Assembly: GCA_946616365.1 (NCBI GenBank)
Contig: CAMOIX010000003.1
Coordinates: 1-64,000, forward strand
DNA from: AC2028 sp002373595
GTDB lineage: Bacteria > Bacillota > Clostridia > Lachnospirales > Lachnospiraceae
Reading direction: 5' to 3'
Length of the DNA stretch: 64,000 bases
Below, piece after piece: positions 50,417 through 59,783 of this stretch (within the stretch, counting starts at the first letter, position 1; each line of letters opens with the position of its first letter). The notes beneath the pieces were generated by a model that had not been told where the DNA came from, searched no databases, and saw only the letters and a program-made list of their open reading frames with translations. The position numbers and the translations under genes were made by a program.

Positions 50417-51561
50417 ACGTATTACTAGAAATCAGGGACAATATCAAAGAAGCATACATCAAGTATGATGCATTCATCAATCCTATCGGCAAGTTCTTTC
50501 TGGCACTGATCACCCTTCTTACGATCAATTCGAGATTGGGATATATGCACAGGATAGACAGCACGGCGATAGTTCTGGTCGTGGCACTCGGCTGTTCCTT
50601 CATGCCCGCCGGAGTGATAATGCTCTTCGGTGCCCTGTTCAGTATCCTTCATGCATACTCGCTGTCTCTTGAGGCAGTCGTAATAGTGGGCGTGGTATAT
50701 CTCGTTCTCTATCTTTTGTATCTGAGATTTGTTCCCAAGGAGAGCGTAGTGATAGTTGCATCGGCTCTTTTGTGTGCATTCAAGATGCCTTATCTGCTTC
50801 CCGTCCCGGCCGGACTTTTGGGCACTCCCGCGACCGCACTTTCAGTCGGTGCCGGAGTGATCGTATATTCACTGCTTAAACTCATAGCTAAGGATTCCGA
50901 GTTCGTGACCGGAGCTGCAGACGCTGAGATAGCCGATAAGATCAGAATGCTCATTGACGGACTTCTTCGCAATAAGGCAATGCTGCTCTTTATCATCGCT
51001 TTTGCGATCACGATTATCGTTGTTTATGTGATAAGAAGGCTTCCCATAGTTCACGCCTGGACCATCTCGGTCGCAGCCGGAACGGTTATTGAGTTTATAG
51101 TCCTTGTGGCGGGCAATGCTGCGTTCAAGACCGGACTTAAGATGGGTGTTGTATTCTTCCAGCTGATCCTTTCCCTGGGAGTGGCACTGGTCGTAGAATT
51201 CTTTAAATTCCTCGTCGACTATGACAGAGCCGAGAGTGTTCAGTTTGAGGATGATGATTATTACTATTACGTAAAAGCGGTTCCCAAGATAAAGAGGGAT
51301 GACTCTTTTGCCGGGGAGACGGGCAGTCCGAAAAAGGCTAAAGCTTCCGTGAGAAAGGTCAATCCGAAAAAGACGCGCAGTGCAGTGTTAGCATCCAAAG
51401 GAAAGAAGAAAGGAAAGAGCGCTGCCGAGGAGTATTATGATGACGGTGCCGACGAGTACTATGAGGATGAGTACTACGAGGACGGTCAGTACGAAGAAGA
51501 ATATTACGGTGATGACGAGACAGCGGGCACACCGGATGATAAATACAGAAAATTGTTTTAA
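50413..51561 (+). CDS. Polytopic membrane protein with Lys-rich linker and Tyr/Asp/Glu tail
   Basis: A 382-residue protein with about eight membrane helices (20-290), then a cytoplasmic tail: first basic (residues about 305-345, many Lys/Arg), then strongly acidic and tyrosine-rich (EEYYDDG, DEYYEDEYYEDG, EEYYGDDE). The tail looks disordered and could bind a partner or be tyrosine-modified. I do not recognise the membrane domain. It lies directly upstream of cdaA and is translationally coupled to the preceding membrane protein. Confidence 0.7.
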   Translation: MNVLLEIRDNIKEAYIKYDAFINPIGKFFLALITLLTINSRLGYMHRIDSTAIVLVVALGCSFMPAGVIMLFGALFSILHAYSLSLEAVVIVGVVYLVLYLLYLRFVPKESVVIVASALLCAFKMPYLLPVPAGLLGTPATALSVGAGVIVYSLLKLIAKDSEFVTGAADAEIADKIRMLIDGLLRNKAMLLFIIAFAITIIVVYVIRRLPIVHAWTISVAAGTVIEFIVLVAGNAAFKTGLKMGVVFFQLILSLGVALVVEFFKFLVDYDRAESVQFEDDDYYYYVKAVPKIKRDDSFAGETGSPKKAKASVRKVNPKKTRSAVLASKGKKKGKSAAEEYYDDGADEYYEDEYYEDGQYEEEYYGDDETAGTPDDKYRKLF

Positions 51562-51580
51562 CGATCAGGATTCATAACAA

Positions 51581-52471
51581 ATGACCTTTACCGAGAAGAT
51601 AGTTGAATACCTCAAGAATATGGGGCTTTACAGCACCACGATGGATTGGAGGGATCTTTTGGAGATCCTCATTCTCGCAGTGCTTGTTTACTATTTTCTC
51701 AGTTGGTTAAAAACGACCAGAGCATGGGAGCTCTTAAAGGGTGTCATAGTCATATTGGTATTTCTCTTTATCGCCGGTATCTCAAAGCTCACGACGATAC
51801 TTTGGCTCGCGCGTAACATCCTGCAGTTCGCGGCGATAGCTCTTATCGTGGTTCTTCAGCCTGAGTTAAGACGCGCGATAGAGATGCTGGGCAAGAAGAA
51901 TATCGTGGGGACTCTCGGAGGATTCAACTTCTTCGACAATCAGAATTCTGGCGAGAGATACAGCGACAAGACCATAAACGAGATAGTAAAGGCTTGCGTC
52001 CAGATGGCAAAGGTCAAGACCGGAGCACTCATCGTTATCGAGAGAGAAGAGTCACTTGAAGGAATCGAGGAGACCGGTATCAGACTTGATGCGGAAGTTA
52101 CAAGTGAACTTCTCATCAATGTCTTCGAGAAGAATACACCGCTCCATGACGGAGCTGTGGTAATAAAGGGAAACAGACTGACGACGGCAACCTGCTATCT
52201 GCCTCTCACCAATCAGGACAAGATAGGCAAGGAACTCGGAACCAGACATCGTGCGGGAATCGGCGTGTCTGAAGCGCTTGACTGCGTAGTTGTAATAGTA
52301 TCTGAGGAAACCGGATTTATCACGCTGGTAACGGACGGGCGCCCCGAAAAGAACCTCGGAGAGGATGAACTCAGAGGAAGGCTGTACAGGCTGCTTTCAA
52401 AGAAGAATTCTGACAGTGAAGATGCCGAGAATGGCAAAAAGAAGAAGAGAAAGAGCAAGCATTCAAAATGA
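51581..52471 (+). CDS. cdaA: Diadenylate cyclase CdaA
   Basis: A 296-residue membrane enzyme that makes cyclic di-AMP from ATP, the regulator of potassium, osmolyte and cell-wall balance. Three N-terminal helices (about 20-80) precede the DAC domain with the active-site DGA (190-192, in LHDGAVVIKGNRL) and RHR (222-224, in GTRHRAGIGVSE). The C-terminus is a Lys-rich tail. Its stop overlaps the start of the regulator cdaR. The order cdaA-cdaR-glmM is conserved through Firmicutes. Confidence 0.96.
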   Translation: MTFTEKIVEYLKNMGLYSTTMDWRDLLEILILAVLVYYFLSWLKTTRAWELLKGVIVILVFLFIAGISKLTTILWLARNILQFAAIALIVVLQPELRRAIEMLGKKNIVGTLGGFNFFDNQNSGERYSDKTINEIVKACVQMAKVKTGALIVIEREESLEGIEETGIRLDAEVTSELLINVFEKNTPLHDGAVVIKGNRLTTATCYLPLTNQDKIGKELGTRHRAGIGVSEALDCVVVIVSEETGFITLVTDGRPEKNLGEDELRGRLYRLLSKKNSDSEDAENGKKKKRKSKHSK

Positions 52472-53757
52472 ACAGATCGGGCAAATCATTATCCGAAAAA
52501 CTTAAAAGAATGCTCCTCAATAACTGGGGAATAAAGATAGCATCTATCGCCATAGCGGTGGTGCTTTGGTTCGTTGTGGCTCTGGTCAACAATCCTGTCG
52601 GCAGTGTTGTATTTAACAATATCCGTGTACAGATGATAGGAACCGATATCCTTGACAGCAATAACAAGGTATACAGCATCGTCGACAATACGAATATCGT
52701 CAGAGTGACAGTAAGAGCACCGCAGACGGTTAAGGATTCGATCGCATCATCCGATATTTCCGTGACAGCTGACTTTGCAGAGCTTAGAGAGGACGGCACT
52801 ATTCCCATCAGAGCGGTAAGTCTCGTGGACGGTGTTGAAGCTATAGATCTCGACAGAGAGTACGTCAGTCTCATCGTGGAGGAGAAGGCGACGAGATATG
52901 TATCGCTGGGAGTTAATACTGTAGGTAAAGTTGCAGACGGATATATCATCGGCAATGTGGTCCTCGATCAGACCAGGATAGAGATATCCGGTCCTCAATC
53001 CGAAGTATCCAAGGTGGCAAGCTCCGGAGTCGTAGTGGACGTAACGGATTCCATACAGAATATCTCCGCAAATATGGAGATTAAGCTTTATGATGCCGAC
53101 GGAAACGAAGTCAATTCATCATCTATCAGGCGTCAGACCGAATATGTCAGAGTCACTGTAGAGGTACTTCCGATCAAGTATATCCCCGTATATGTATCGA
53201 TAACCGGAGAACCTGCAGACGGATATATCTATACCGGGGAGCTTCAGGTTGAGCCTCAGATGATCCCGATAGCGGGTAAGGCATCGTCACTCGCAAATGT
53301 ATCCAGAGTACAGGTCGGTGACAGCGTGGATATCACCGGAGCTACCGATTCGATCGTACAGTCATTTGATATAACGAAATATCTCCCGGAGAATGTTACA
53401 TTCGCGGGAGCAGAGAATAACAATTATGTGACGGTCACTCTTCCCATAGAGAAGACCGAATACAGGAATGTACAGATAGCCGTGGAGAATATCACAGTAG
53501 TTAACCTGCCTCCCGAGTACAGTGCAAAGATCGAGGGAGAGTCTATCGGAGTCAGGCTGATGGGAACCAAAGCGGCACTCGATGCACTTGATCCTAACAG
53601 CATATCGGCGACGATAGACGCAGGGGAATATATGACATCTGCGGGAGTGACCACTCTGCAGCTCAAGAGCTACAATATGCCTATCATTCCTGATGTGGGA
53701 GACGGCATACAGGCTGCTGCGGAGAGTTATGCAGAGGTAGTTATCTCCAAACAGTAA
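52468..53757 (+). CDS. cdaR: YbbR-domain regulator CdaR
   Basis: A 429-residue protein with one N-terminal membrane helix (WGIKIASIAIAVVLWFVVALV) and a series of extracellular YbbR repeats (beta-rich segments starting VVFNNIRVQ, YVSLGVNTVG, YIPVYVSITG and YRNVQIAVEN). CdaR binds and modulates CdaA activity. ATGA overlap with cdaA. Confidence 0.93.
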   Translation: MNRSGKSLSEKLKRMLLNNWGIKIASIAIAVVLWFVVALVNNPVGSVVFNNIRVQMIGTDILDSNNKVYSIVDNTNIVRVTVRAPQTVKDSIASSDISVTADFAELREDGTIPIRAVSLVDGVEAIDLDREYVSLIVEEKATRYVSLGVNTVGKVADGYIIGNVVLDQTRIEISGPQSEVSKVASSGVVVDVTDSIQNISANMEIKLYDADGNEVNSSSIRRQTEYVRVTVEVLPIKYIPVYVSITGEPADGYIYTGELQVEPQMIPIAGKASSLANVSRVQVGDSVDITGATDSIVQSFDITKYLPENVTFAGAENNNYVTVTLPIEKTEYRNVQIAVENITVVNLPPEYSAKIEGESIGVRLMGTKAALDALDPNSISATIDAGEYMTSAGVTTLQLKSYNMPIIPDVGDGIQAAAESYAEVVISKQ

Positions 53758-53779
53758 AGAGACGGAAAGGTAATAAAGA

Positions 53780-55129
53780 ATGGGCAGAATGTTCGGAACG
53801 GACGGAGTCCGCGGTGTAGCAAACGAAGAACTCACGCCTATGCTGGCTATGCAGCTCGGCCAGGCGGGAGCTTACGTACTTACGAAAGAGAAGAATCACA
53901 AGCCGACTATCATGGTCGGATGCGATACCCGTATATCGGGAGATATGCTTGCAAATGCACTTATGGCGGGAGCCTGCAGTGTAGGAGCCAATTGTGTATA
54001 TGTCGGGATAGTTCCGACTCCGGCGGTGGCATATCTTACCAGAAAGTATCGCATGGATGCGGGCGTAGTGATCTCAGCATCGCACAATCCTGTAGAATTC
54101 AACGGTATAAAGTTCTTCGACGGCGACGGATACAAGCTGCCTGATTCGCTGGAGGATGAGATAGAAGCGGTCATCAGGAACAATATGGCCGATATCAAGT
54201 TCCCGATAGGCCCCGGTGTAGGAAAGATTAAGCTTCGCACCGATGCAAAAGAGGAATATATCAATCATTCGGTCCGTTCGGTACCCGTTGATCTCTCGGG
54301 TATGAAGATCGTTGTCGACTGCGCGGAGGGCGCATCATTCTACACTTCGGTCGAGGCGCTTACCAATGCCGGAGCCGATGTGATAGCGATACACAATCAC
54401 CCGGACGGGACCAATATCAATGCCAACTGCGGATCCACTCACATGGACGAACTCAAGGCAAAGGTAGTATATGAGAAGGCAGATGTCGGACTTGCATTTG
54501 ACGGAGATGCGGACAGACTGCTCGCAGTAGATGAACTGGGAAATGTTGTGGACGGTGATCAGATCATGGCGATCATCGGTCTCCATATGAAGAATAAGGG
54601 TACTCTTAAGGGAGATACCATTGTTGCAACCGTAATGAGCAATCTCGGATTCTCACTCTGCTGTGAGAGAAACGGGATGAAGCTTGAGAGGACCGCGGTA
54701 GGCGACAGATATGTCCTTGAGAGAATGAAAGAGATAGATGCTTCTCTCGGAGGAGAGCAGTCCGGACACATAATCTTCCTTGACGAGAATACGACGGGGG
54801 ACGGACTCCTGAGTGCACTCCACCTCCTCGAGGTGATGAAGGAATCAGGCAAGAAGCTGTCCGAACTTTCGAGTGTAATGGAAGTCCTGCCGCAGGCACT
54901 TGTGGGAGCACAGGTCGCAAACCACAAAAAGGAACATTATCTTGAGTATCCCGAGATAGCATCCGCGATCGAAGAACTTGAGAAGAAGTTTGCGGGCGAG
55001 GGCAGAGTGCTTATCAGACCTTCGGGTACGGAGCCTCTTGTCAGAGTAATGATAGAAGGCAAGGATCAGAAGCAGATACAGGCAGAAGCCGAGAAACTCG
55101 CCGCTTTGATACAGGATATCATGTTCTAG
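53780..55129 (+). CDS. glmM: Phosphoglucosamine mutase GlmM
   Basis: A 449-residue enzyme converting glucosamine-6-phosphate to glucosamine-1-phosphate for peptidoglycan precursors. The start GRMFGTDGVRG, phosphoserine loop ISASHNP with Ser101, metal loop DGDADRL and phosphate-binding RPSGTEPLVRVM are all intact. In other Firmicutes GlmM binds CdaA and restrains it. Confidence 0.97.
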   Translation: MGRMFGTDGVRGVANEELTPMLAMQLGQAGAYVLTKEKNHKPTIMVGCDTRISGDMLANALMAGACSVGANCVYVGIVPTPAVAYLTRKYRMDAGVVISASHNPVEFNGIKFFDGDGYKLPDSLEDEIEAVIRNNMADIKFPIGPGVGKIKLRTDAKEEYINHSVRSVPVDLSGMKIVVDCAEGASFYTSVEALTNAGADVIAIHNHPDGTNINANCGSTHMDELKAKVVYEKADVGLAFDGDADRLLAVDELGNVVDGDQIMAIIGLHMKNKGTLKGDTIVATVMSNLGFSLCCERNGMKLERTAVGDRYVLERMKEIDASLGGEQSGHIIFLDENTTGDGLLSALHLLEVMKESGKKLSELSSVMEVLPQALVGAQVANHKKEHYLEYPEIASAIEELEKKFAGEGRVLIRPSGTEPLVRVMIEGKDQKQIQAEAEKLAALIQDIMF

Positions 55130-55136
55130 CGCTGGT

Positions 55137-55165
55137 TTGCTTTTTTGCCGTATTTTTGGTATGAT
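55137..55165 (+). promoter_or_regulatory. Promoter of ptsH
   Basis: TTGCTT (55137-55142), 17 bases, then TGGTATGAT, an extended -10 with TATGAT at 55160-55165. Confidence 0.6.
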
Positions 55166-55221
55166 TATTTAGGCGGAATTCGGAACGCAACTAAGCGGAA
55201 TGCCGTCGGAGGGTGATAAAA

Positions 55222-55485
55222 ATGGTAACTAAAAAAGTAGTCATAAAGAACCCGACCGGTCTCCATCTTCGTCCGGCAGGAATTCTCTGTAAGGAAGCGA
55301 TGCAGTTCAAATCGCTCATTACTTTCAAGTTTAAGGATAATACAGCCAACGCCAAGAGCGTGCTGAGCGTACTCGGAGCATGCGTTAAATCCGGGGATGA
55401 GATAGAATTTATATGCGAGGGCGAAGACGAAGAAGCTGCACTCGCTAGACTGATCGAGGTTGTGGAAAGCGGCCTCGGAGAGTAA
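55222..55485 (+). CDS. ptsH: Phosphocarrier protein HPr
   Basis: An 87-residue HPr of the sugar phosphotransferase system. With the ATG at 55222, the active histidine in GLHLRPA is His15 and the HPr-kinase site in NAKSVLSVLG is Ser46, exactly the canonical numbers, which decides the start over the upstream GTG at 55213. GGAGGG lies 8 bases before it. Having both residues, it should work in PTS transport and in CcpA-type carbon catabolite repression. ptsI is not adjacent. Confidence 0.95.
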   Translation: MVTKKVVIKNPTGLHLRPAGILCKEAMQFKSLITFKFKDNTANAKSVLSVLGACVKSGDEIEFICEGEDEEAALARLIEVVESGLGE

Positions 55486-55498
55486 GGGCTTATTAAGT

Positions 55499-55526
55499 TC
55501 CCGCTCCTTTGGGAGCGGGATTTTTC
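55499..55526 (+). terminator. Intrinsic terminator of ptsH
   Basis: TCCCGCTCC and GGAGCGGGA pair perfectly around a short TTTG loop, followed by T5C. Confidence 0.92.
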
Positions 55527-55565
55527 TTTATAGGGTGTTTGTGATCGCAGCACGGGTATCATGGA

Positions 55566-56333
55566 ATGGAAAGCGAAAAGAATGTGCGGGTAAGTATAGT
55601 AATTCCCGTTTATAATCTCGAAAAGTACATATCGGAAACTGTTCGCTGCGTAAAGGAGCAAAGCTGTAAAGACTGGGAATTGATCCTGGTAAATGACAAG
55701 AGCACTGACGGAACCGTGCGTGTGATAGAGGATTGCATCTCGCAGAATCCGGAACTGAATATACGACTGATCCGGAATGAAGGCGAGGGCAGTGCGGCCG
55801 CTGCGAGAAATCTTGGCGTAAAGAATTCGACCGGCAGGTATGTGGCATTCCTTGACGGAGATGATCTATGGGATCCCGAAAAGCTTGAAAAGCAGATTAG
55901 ATTTATGGAGGAGAGGGACTCTGCGTTTTCTTTTACCGGATATGAATTTGCCGATGAAAACGGCAAAGGGACCGGCAAGATCGTGAGAGTACCTGAAAGA
56001 CTTACATATAAAAAAGCTCTTGGCAATACGACTATTTTTACATCTACCGTTATGATAGATACGGAGAAGATACCGCGCGACGCGATTGTTTTTCCGCATG
56101 TAAAGAGCGAGGATACGGCTCTTTGGTGGGATCTTTTGAAGAGAGTTGACAGAGCGGACGGACTGGATGAGAATCTCGTATCGTACAGGAGAGTGGCCGG
56201 ATCTCTTTCATCAGATAAGGTGGAAGCACTTCGAAGGATAAGGAATCTTCATAAAAGAGAAGGACTTGGACCGATCGCGAGATGTTACTATTTCTGCGTT
56301 TGGGCTGTGCGTGCCGTAGGAAGGCGAATATAG
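55566..56333 (+). CDS. Family 2 glycosyltransferase (EPS cluster)
   Basis: A 255-residue GT2: VSIVIPVYNLEKYISETV start, LVNDKSTDGTVRV, and the metal-binding FLDGDDLWDPEKL. It resembles the TeichoicS/EpsE group of surface-polysaccharide transferases. First gene of the exopolysaccharide cluster after the ptsH terminator; SD is weak. Confidence 0.87.
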   Translation: MESEKNVRVSIVIPVYNLEKYISETVRCVKEQSCKDWELILVNDKSTDGTVRVIEDCISQNPELNIRLIRNEGEGSAAAARNLGVKNSTGRYVAFLDGDDLWDPEKLEKQIRFMEERDSAFSFTGYEFADENGKGTGKIVRVPERLTYKKALGNTTIFTSTVMIDTEKIPRDAIVFPHVKSEDTALWWDLLKRVDRADGLDENLVSYRRVAGSLSSDKVEALRRIRNLHKREGLGPIARCYYFCVWAVRAVGRRI

Positions 56334-56334
56334 G

Positions 56335-57447
56335 ATGGATAAGAGTATATTGGTATATCTTATATTGACCGCCCTTGTGCTCTGCTTTGCGGTATATGTA
56401 AAGGCAGAGAACTTTGCCTGCGAGAACAGAGGAACGTTAAGTTACGCAAGGAGCCGTGTTGCGGAGTTTGCGATATGGTTTTTGCTGGCGGGAGTTTCCG
56501 CATGCAGGATCGCCGTCGGAAACGATTACTGGCCCTACAGATTTAACTTCAGACTCATCATGCAGAACAGGCATGTATCGTCAGAGATAGGCTTCAACTC
56601 GATAGTAAGGGCGATACAGGGACTTTTCGGATATGATAAGTATCTTCCCGTATTCGGATTCTTCTCGCTCATCACGGTGTTTTTCTTTGTGTCGGCAATG
56701 CACCATCTTGCGGAGAATTATATTTTCTCACTATTTCTGCTCATGACAGGAGGGTACTATTTCAACAGCCTTAATTCCGTAAGATATTATCTGGCCCTGG
56801 CTATAGCATTGTGGGCTATACATTTCATATTCAGAGAAGATTACATTTCGTTCTTTTTGTGGATACTTATAGGAGCGAATTTCCATAAATCGATACTGCT
56901 TGTCATACCTGTATATATAGCTGTTTATTTCCTGTCAAAGCTTGATCTGAAGGCATGGATGGCGGCAGGATATGTTCTCATCACTGCAGCGGCGATGATC
57001 CTAAAGGATCCTTTGAGAACTCTGCTTTTCAAGATATATCCTTTTTATGAAGCGTCGGAATTTGATAACGGAGATGTATCCGTGACAAATATACTGAAGT
57101 GTATCGCGGTCATTGTGCTCTTTTTGATATCATATCGTTTCGGCAGCTCGGAAGATCCCAAGAAAGAGAGACGATACAGATTTTTCCTGCATCTTAATGC
57201 GATAGCGCTTATTGTTTTTGTCTGCGGAGGATTCATCCCCGAGTCTGACCGTATAGGATACTATATGAGTGCTGCGAATGTTTTCCTTATCCCCGGACTA
57301 ATCGGCAGGATAAAGGAGGATCGGGTAAAACGATTTATGACATTCTGCGTTGTGAGCGCATTTTTGCTGTATTTTGCATTTTTGCTCCATGGAATGTATG
57401 ATATCAATATAAGACTTTTGCCGTACAGAAACTGGATATTCCAGTAG
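56335..57447 (+). CDS. EpsG-family polysaccharide polymerase
   Basis: A 370-residue membrane protein with about ten helices and the EpsG pattern: an early ISACRIAVGNDYWPYR-like block (here VSACRIAVGNDYWPYRFNF), a central YFNSLNSVRYYLALAIALWA and an FHKSILLVIPVYI segment. EpsG/Wzy-like proteins polymerise repeat units at the outer face of the membrane. One base after the preceding stop. Confidence 0.87.
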   Translation: MDKSILVYLILTALVLCFAVYVKAENFACENRGTLSYARSRVAEFAIWFLLAGVSACRIAVGNDYWPYRFNFRLIMQNRHVSSEIGFNSIVRAIQGLFGYDKYLPVFGFFSLITVFFFVSAMHHLAENYIFSLFLLMTGGYYFNSLNSVRYYLALAIALWAIHFIFREDYISFFLWILIGANFHKSILLVIPVYIAVYFLSKLDLKAWMAAGYVLITAAAMILKDPLRTLLFKIYPFYEASEFDNGDVSVTNILKCIAVIVLFLISYRFGSSEDPKKERRYRFFLHLNAIALIVFVCGGFIPESDRIGYYMSAANVFLIPGLIGRIKEDRVKRFMTFCVVSAFLLYFAFLLHGMYDINIRLLPYRNWIFQ

Positions 57448-57466
57448 ATGACGGCCGGGGGAAGAG

Positions 57467-58411
57467 ATGGAAGATAAGAAGCTTTTAAGCGTAGTAGTAC
57501 CGTGCTATAACGAAGAGGAAACAGTCTCGCTGTTTTACGAAGAACTGATGAAGGTGATCCCCTTTTTTGATCAGAAAGGAATAGAGACAGAACTTCTCTA
57601 TATTGATGACGGATCGAAGGACGGCACGGTCGCCGGGGTAAGAAAGCTGCATGAAAAAGACGGAAGAGTACATATGGTCTCCTTTTCCAGGAACTTCGGA
57701 AAAGAGGCTGCGATGTATGCAGGACTCAATGAATCAAAGGGCGATTATGTTGTGATAATGGATGCCGATCTGCAGGATCCGCCCTCTCTTTTGCCGGATA
57801 TGTTTACAGCCCTCGAGGAGGGGTATGATTCCGTGGCAACGAGGAGAGTTTCCAGAAAGGGGGAACCTCCGATAAGGAGCTTTTTTGCCCGGAAATTCTA
57901 TAAGATAATGCGCAAGATATCTCAGACCGACATGATGGACGGTGCGCGTGACTACAGACTTATGACCAGGCAGATGGTGGATGCTATACTTTCAATGGGT
58001 GAGTATAACAGGTTCACCAAAGGAATATTCGGATGGGTCGGATTTAACACCAAGTGGCTTGAGTACGAAAATGTCGAGAGAGCAGCAGGAAAGACCAAGT
58101 GGAACTTCTGGGGACTGGTCAAGTATTCGATCGAAGGAATGACCGCGTTCTCGACTGCACCTCTTGTATTCAGTGCGTTTGTCGGAGTACTGTTCTTTTT
58201 TATCACTTTTATAGCATTGATATTTATCATTGTGCGCAGGCTTGTCTTCGGTGATCCGGTAGCAGGCTGGGCGAGTATGGTATGTATCATAATCTTTATC
58301 AGCGGAGTGCAGTTCTTCTGTACCGGGATACTTGGTCAGTACCTTGCCAAGACATACATGGAAGTAAAGGGAAGACCTATATATCTCAAGAATAATAAGA
58401 ATTGTTTCTGA
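57467..58411 (+). CDS. Polyprenyl-phosphate glycosyltransferase (GtrB/DPM1-like GT2)
   Basis: A 314-residue GT2 with LSVVVPCYNEEETV, YIDDGSKDGT and the metal site VIMDADLQDPPSL, plus two C-terminal membrane helices (about 230-260 and 270-295). Relatives attach glucose or similar sugars to undecaprenyl phosphate for transfer outside the membrane. GGGGGAAGAG-type SD. It probably provides a side-chain sugar for the EPS. Confidence 0.88.
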   Translation: MEDKKLLSVVVPCYNEEETVSLFYEELMKVIPFFDQKGIETELLYIDDGSKDGTVAGVRKLHEKDGRVHMVSFSRNFGKEAAMYAGLNESKGDYVVIMDADLQDPPSLLPDMFTALEEGYDSVATRRVSRKGEPPIRSFFARKFYKIMRKISQTDMMDGARDYRLMTRQMVDAILSMGEYNRFTKGIFGWVGFNTKWLEYENVERAAGKTKWNFWGLVKYSIEGMTAFSTAPLVFSAFVGVLFFFITFIALIFIIVRRLVFGDPVAGWASMVCIIIFISGVQFFCTGILGQYLAKTYMEVKGRPIYLKNNKNCF

Positions 58412-58421
58412 CGGGAACTGT

Positions 58422-59360
58422 ATGGCGGTTTTTCTATTGATCATACTCACGGCGGCAGTATCAAACCTTGCCGTTATCATAAAGGGATTGGGTGCGGACG
58501 GATTCAGACGCACCTTCGCTGTCATTGCGATCGTTATCGCGACGCTTCTTTTTGCAGTAAAGATAGTCATCACTCTTAAGGAATTCCAAAAAGAAGAAAC
58601 AAAAAAGAAGAAGAAACCGGAGGAGAAAAGGATACTTTTGCCGGCTGTTTTTCTTAATATCCTGTCAACTTGCCTCCTGGCGGCATATGTGGCGGTTATA
58701 ATCTCCGGAGTTTATGCGATGAGAGACGGAGACAGGACTGCAATGCTGGCAAACTCATTGAAAGGTGCCGAAAATTTCCGGGCTGTGGACCTGTCAGTGT
58801 ACGGCATTGCGGAAGAAGTGCCGATGCATGAGAAAATACTCTGCCTGCCTGCACTTTATGCAATGATAAGCGATGCGACCGGACTGGGCATCGATGTGCT
58901 CGTATTTAAGGTTATCCCGATACTTTATCTGATCCTTTCAGCCTGCGCTTTTGGATCTCTGGCGAAGGTGCTTTTCCCCGAAAATGAGAGGGAACTCGCC
59001 GGAACATATCCGTATCGGTTCAGAAGGAGTCTGTTCTTTGTCATAGTTATGTTCCTGATACCTGTTGCAGATTCTGAGGGTATAAACGGATTCTGCCTGA
59101 TCTCGCAGGGTTGGAGCGGAGCATCGGTCTCGGTATGGATACTTATGCCGTACATGATCTATTCTCTCGTCAGGGTGCTTAAGGGATCCAAAAAGCACAT
59201 TGCGACTCTTCTTATGACGATCGCGGCTGAGACCTTTGTCGTATGGACTGCGTTCGGAGTGGGCAGTACGGCATTTGCTGCGGTCGGTATTTCGACGGCT
59301 TATCTTATGATAAAAAGGAGAGGCGGAACGCACGGGATACAGGAAGGAGCGGACTCATGA
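58422..59360 (+). CDS. Polytopic membrane protein of the EPS cluster, unknown function
   Basis: A 312-residue protein with about eight membrane helices and an extracytoplasmic stretch (about 100-150) with an AEEVPMHEKILCLPALYAM segment reminiscent of the first loop of GT-C glycosyltransferases, but lacking a clear acidic catalytic motif. A basic KKKKPEEKR patch lies near residue 65. I do not recognise the family. Ten bases after the GtrB-like gene and coupled to the next gene, so these three may act as one unit. Confidence 0.6.
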   Translation: MAVFLLIILTAAVSNLAVIIKGLGADGFRRTFAVIAIVIATLLFAVKIVITLKEFQKEETKKKKKPEEKRILLPAVFLNILSTCLLAAYVAVIISGVYAMRDGDRTAMLANSLKGAENFRAVDLSVYGIAEEVPMHEKILCLPALYAMISDATGLGIDVLVFKVIPILYLILSACAFGSLAKVLFPENERELAGTYPYRFRRSLFFVIVMFLIPVADSEGINGFCLISQGWSGASVSVWILMPYMIYSLVRVLKGSKKHIATLLMTIAAETFVVWTAFGVGSTAFAAVGISTAYLMIKRRGGTHGIQEGADS

Positions 59361-59719
59361 AGCTGATCGGAGTGGCTCTTATACTGTCGGTATATTCGAT
59401 ATTTTCGGCGGGAGTAACCGGAGACGATCATATCAGGAAAAGTGTGTCATATTATACACTTGCGGTCTCAGCTTTGTGCCTGATCTCCATATCTTTTGAA
59501 CTCATCGGAAGGGTCTTTGGTGCTCATTTCGGCGGACTTACGGCTTATTCTGCGGTTCCTGCCGTGATCATATCGGCATACGAGGGAGTAAGGCTTACCG
59601 AACATGTATACAGGAAAGAGTGCGCGACTCTTCGCGGTGCGGCCAGGATCGCTGTGCTGCTGCTTTTTCCCACCATCTGCACTCTTATTTTTCTTCTTTG
59701 CATAAATCCCCAAAAGTAG
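59357..59719 (+). CDS. Small four-helix membrane protein
   Basis: A 120-residue protein with about four hydrophobic helices and no recognised motif. The ATG at 59357 overlaps the previous stop (ATGA) and is preceded by AGGAGC, so longer in-frame readings inside the upstream gene are rejected. It may be the missing C-terminal part of the preceding membrane protein, encoded as a separate gene. Confidence 0.6.
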   Translation: MKLIGVALILSVYSIFSAGVTGDDHIRKSVSYYTLAVSALCLISISFELIGRVFGAHFGGLTAYSAVPAVIISAYEGVRLTEHVYRKECATLRGAARIAVLLLFPTICTLIFLLCINPQK

Positions 59720-59739
59720 CATTATTACACGATATGTAG

Positions 59740-59745
59740 TATAAT
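59740..59745 (+). promoter_or_regulatory. -10 element inside the EPS cluster
   Basis: A perfect TATAAT in TAGTATAATTT, 39 bases before the next ATG in a 64-base gap. No convincing -35 is seen. Confidence 0.4.
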
Positions 59746-59783
59746 TTATCTGTAGTTTACCCATATTGTGTGGATAAAAGTAT

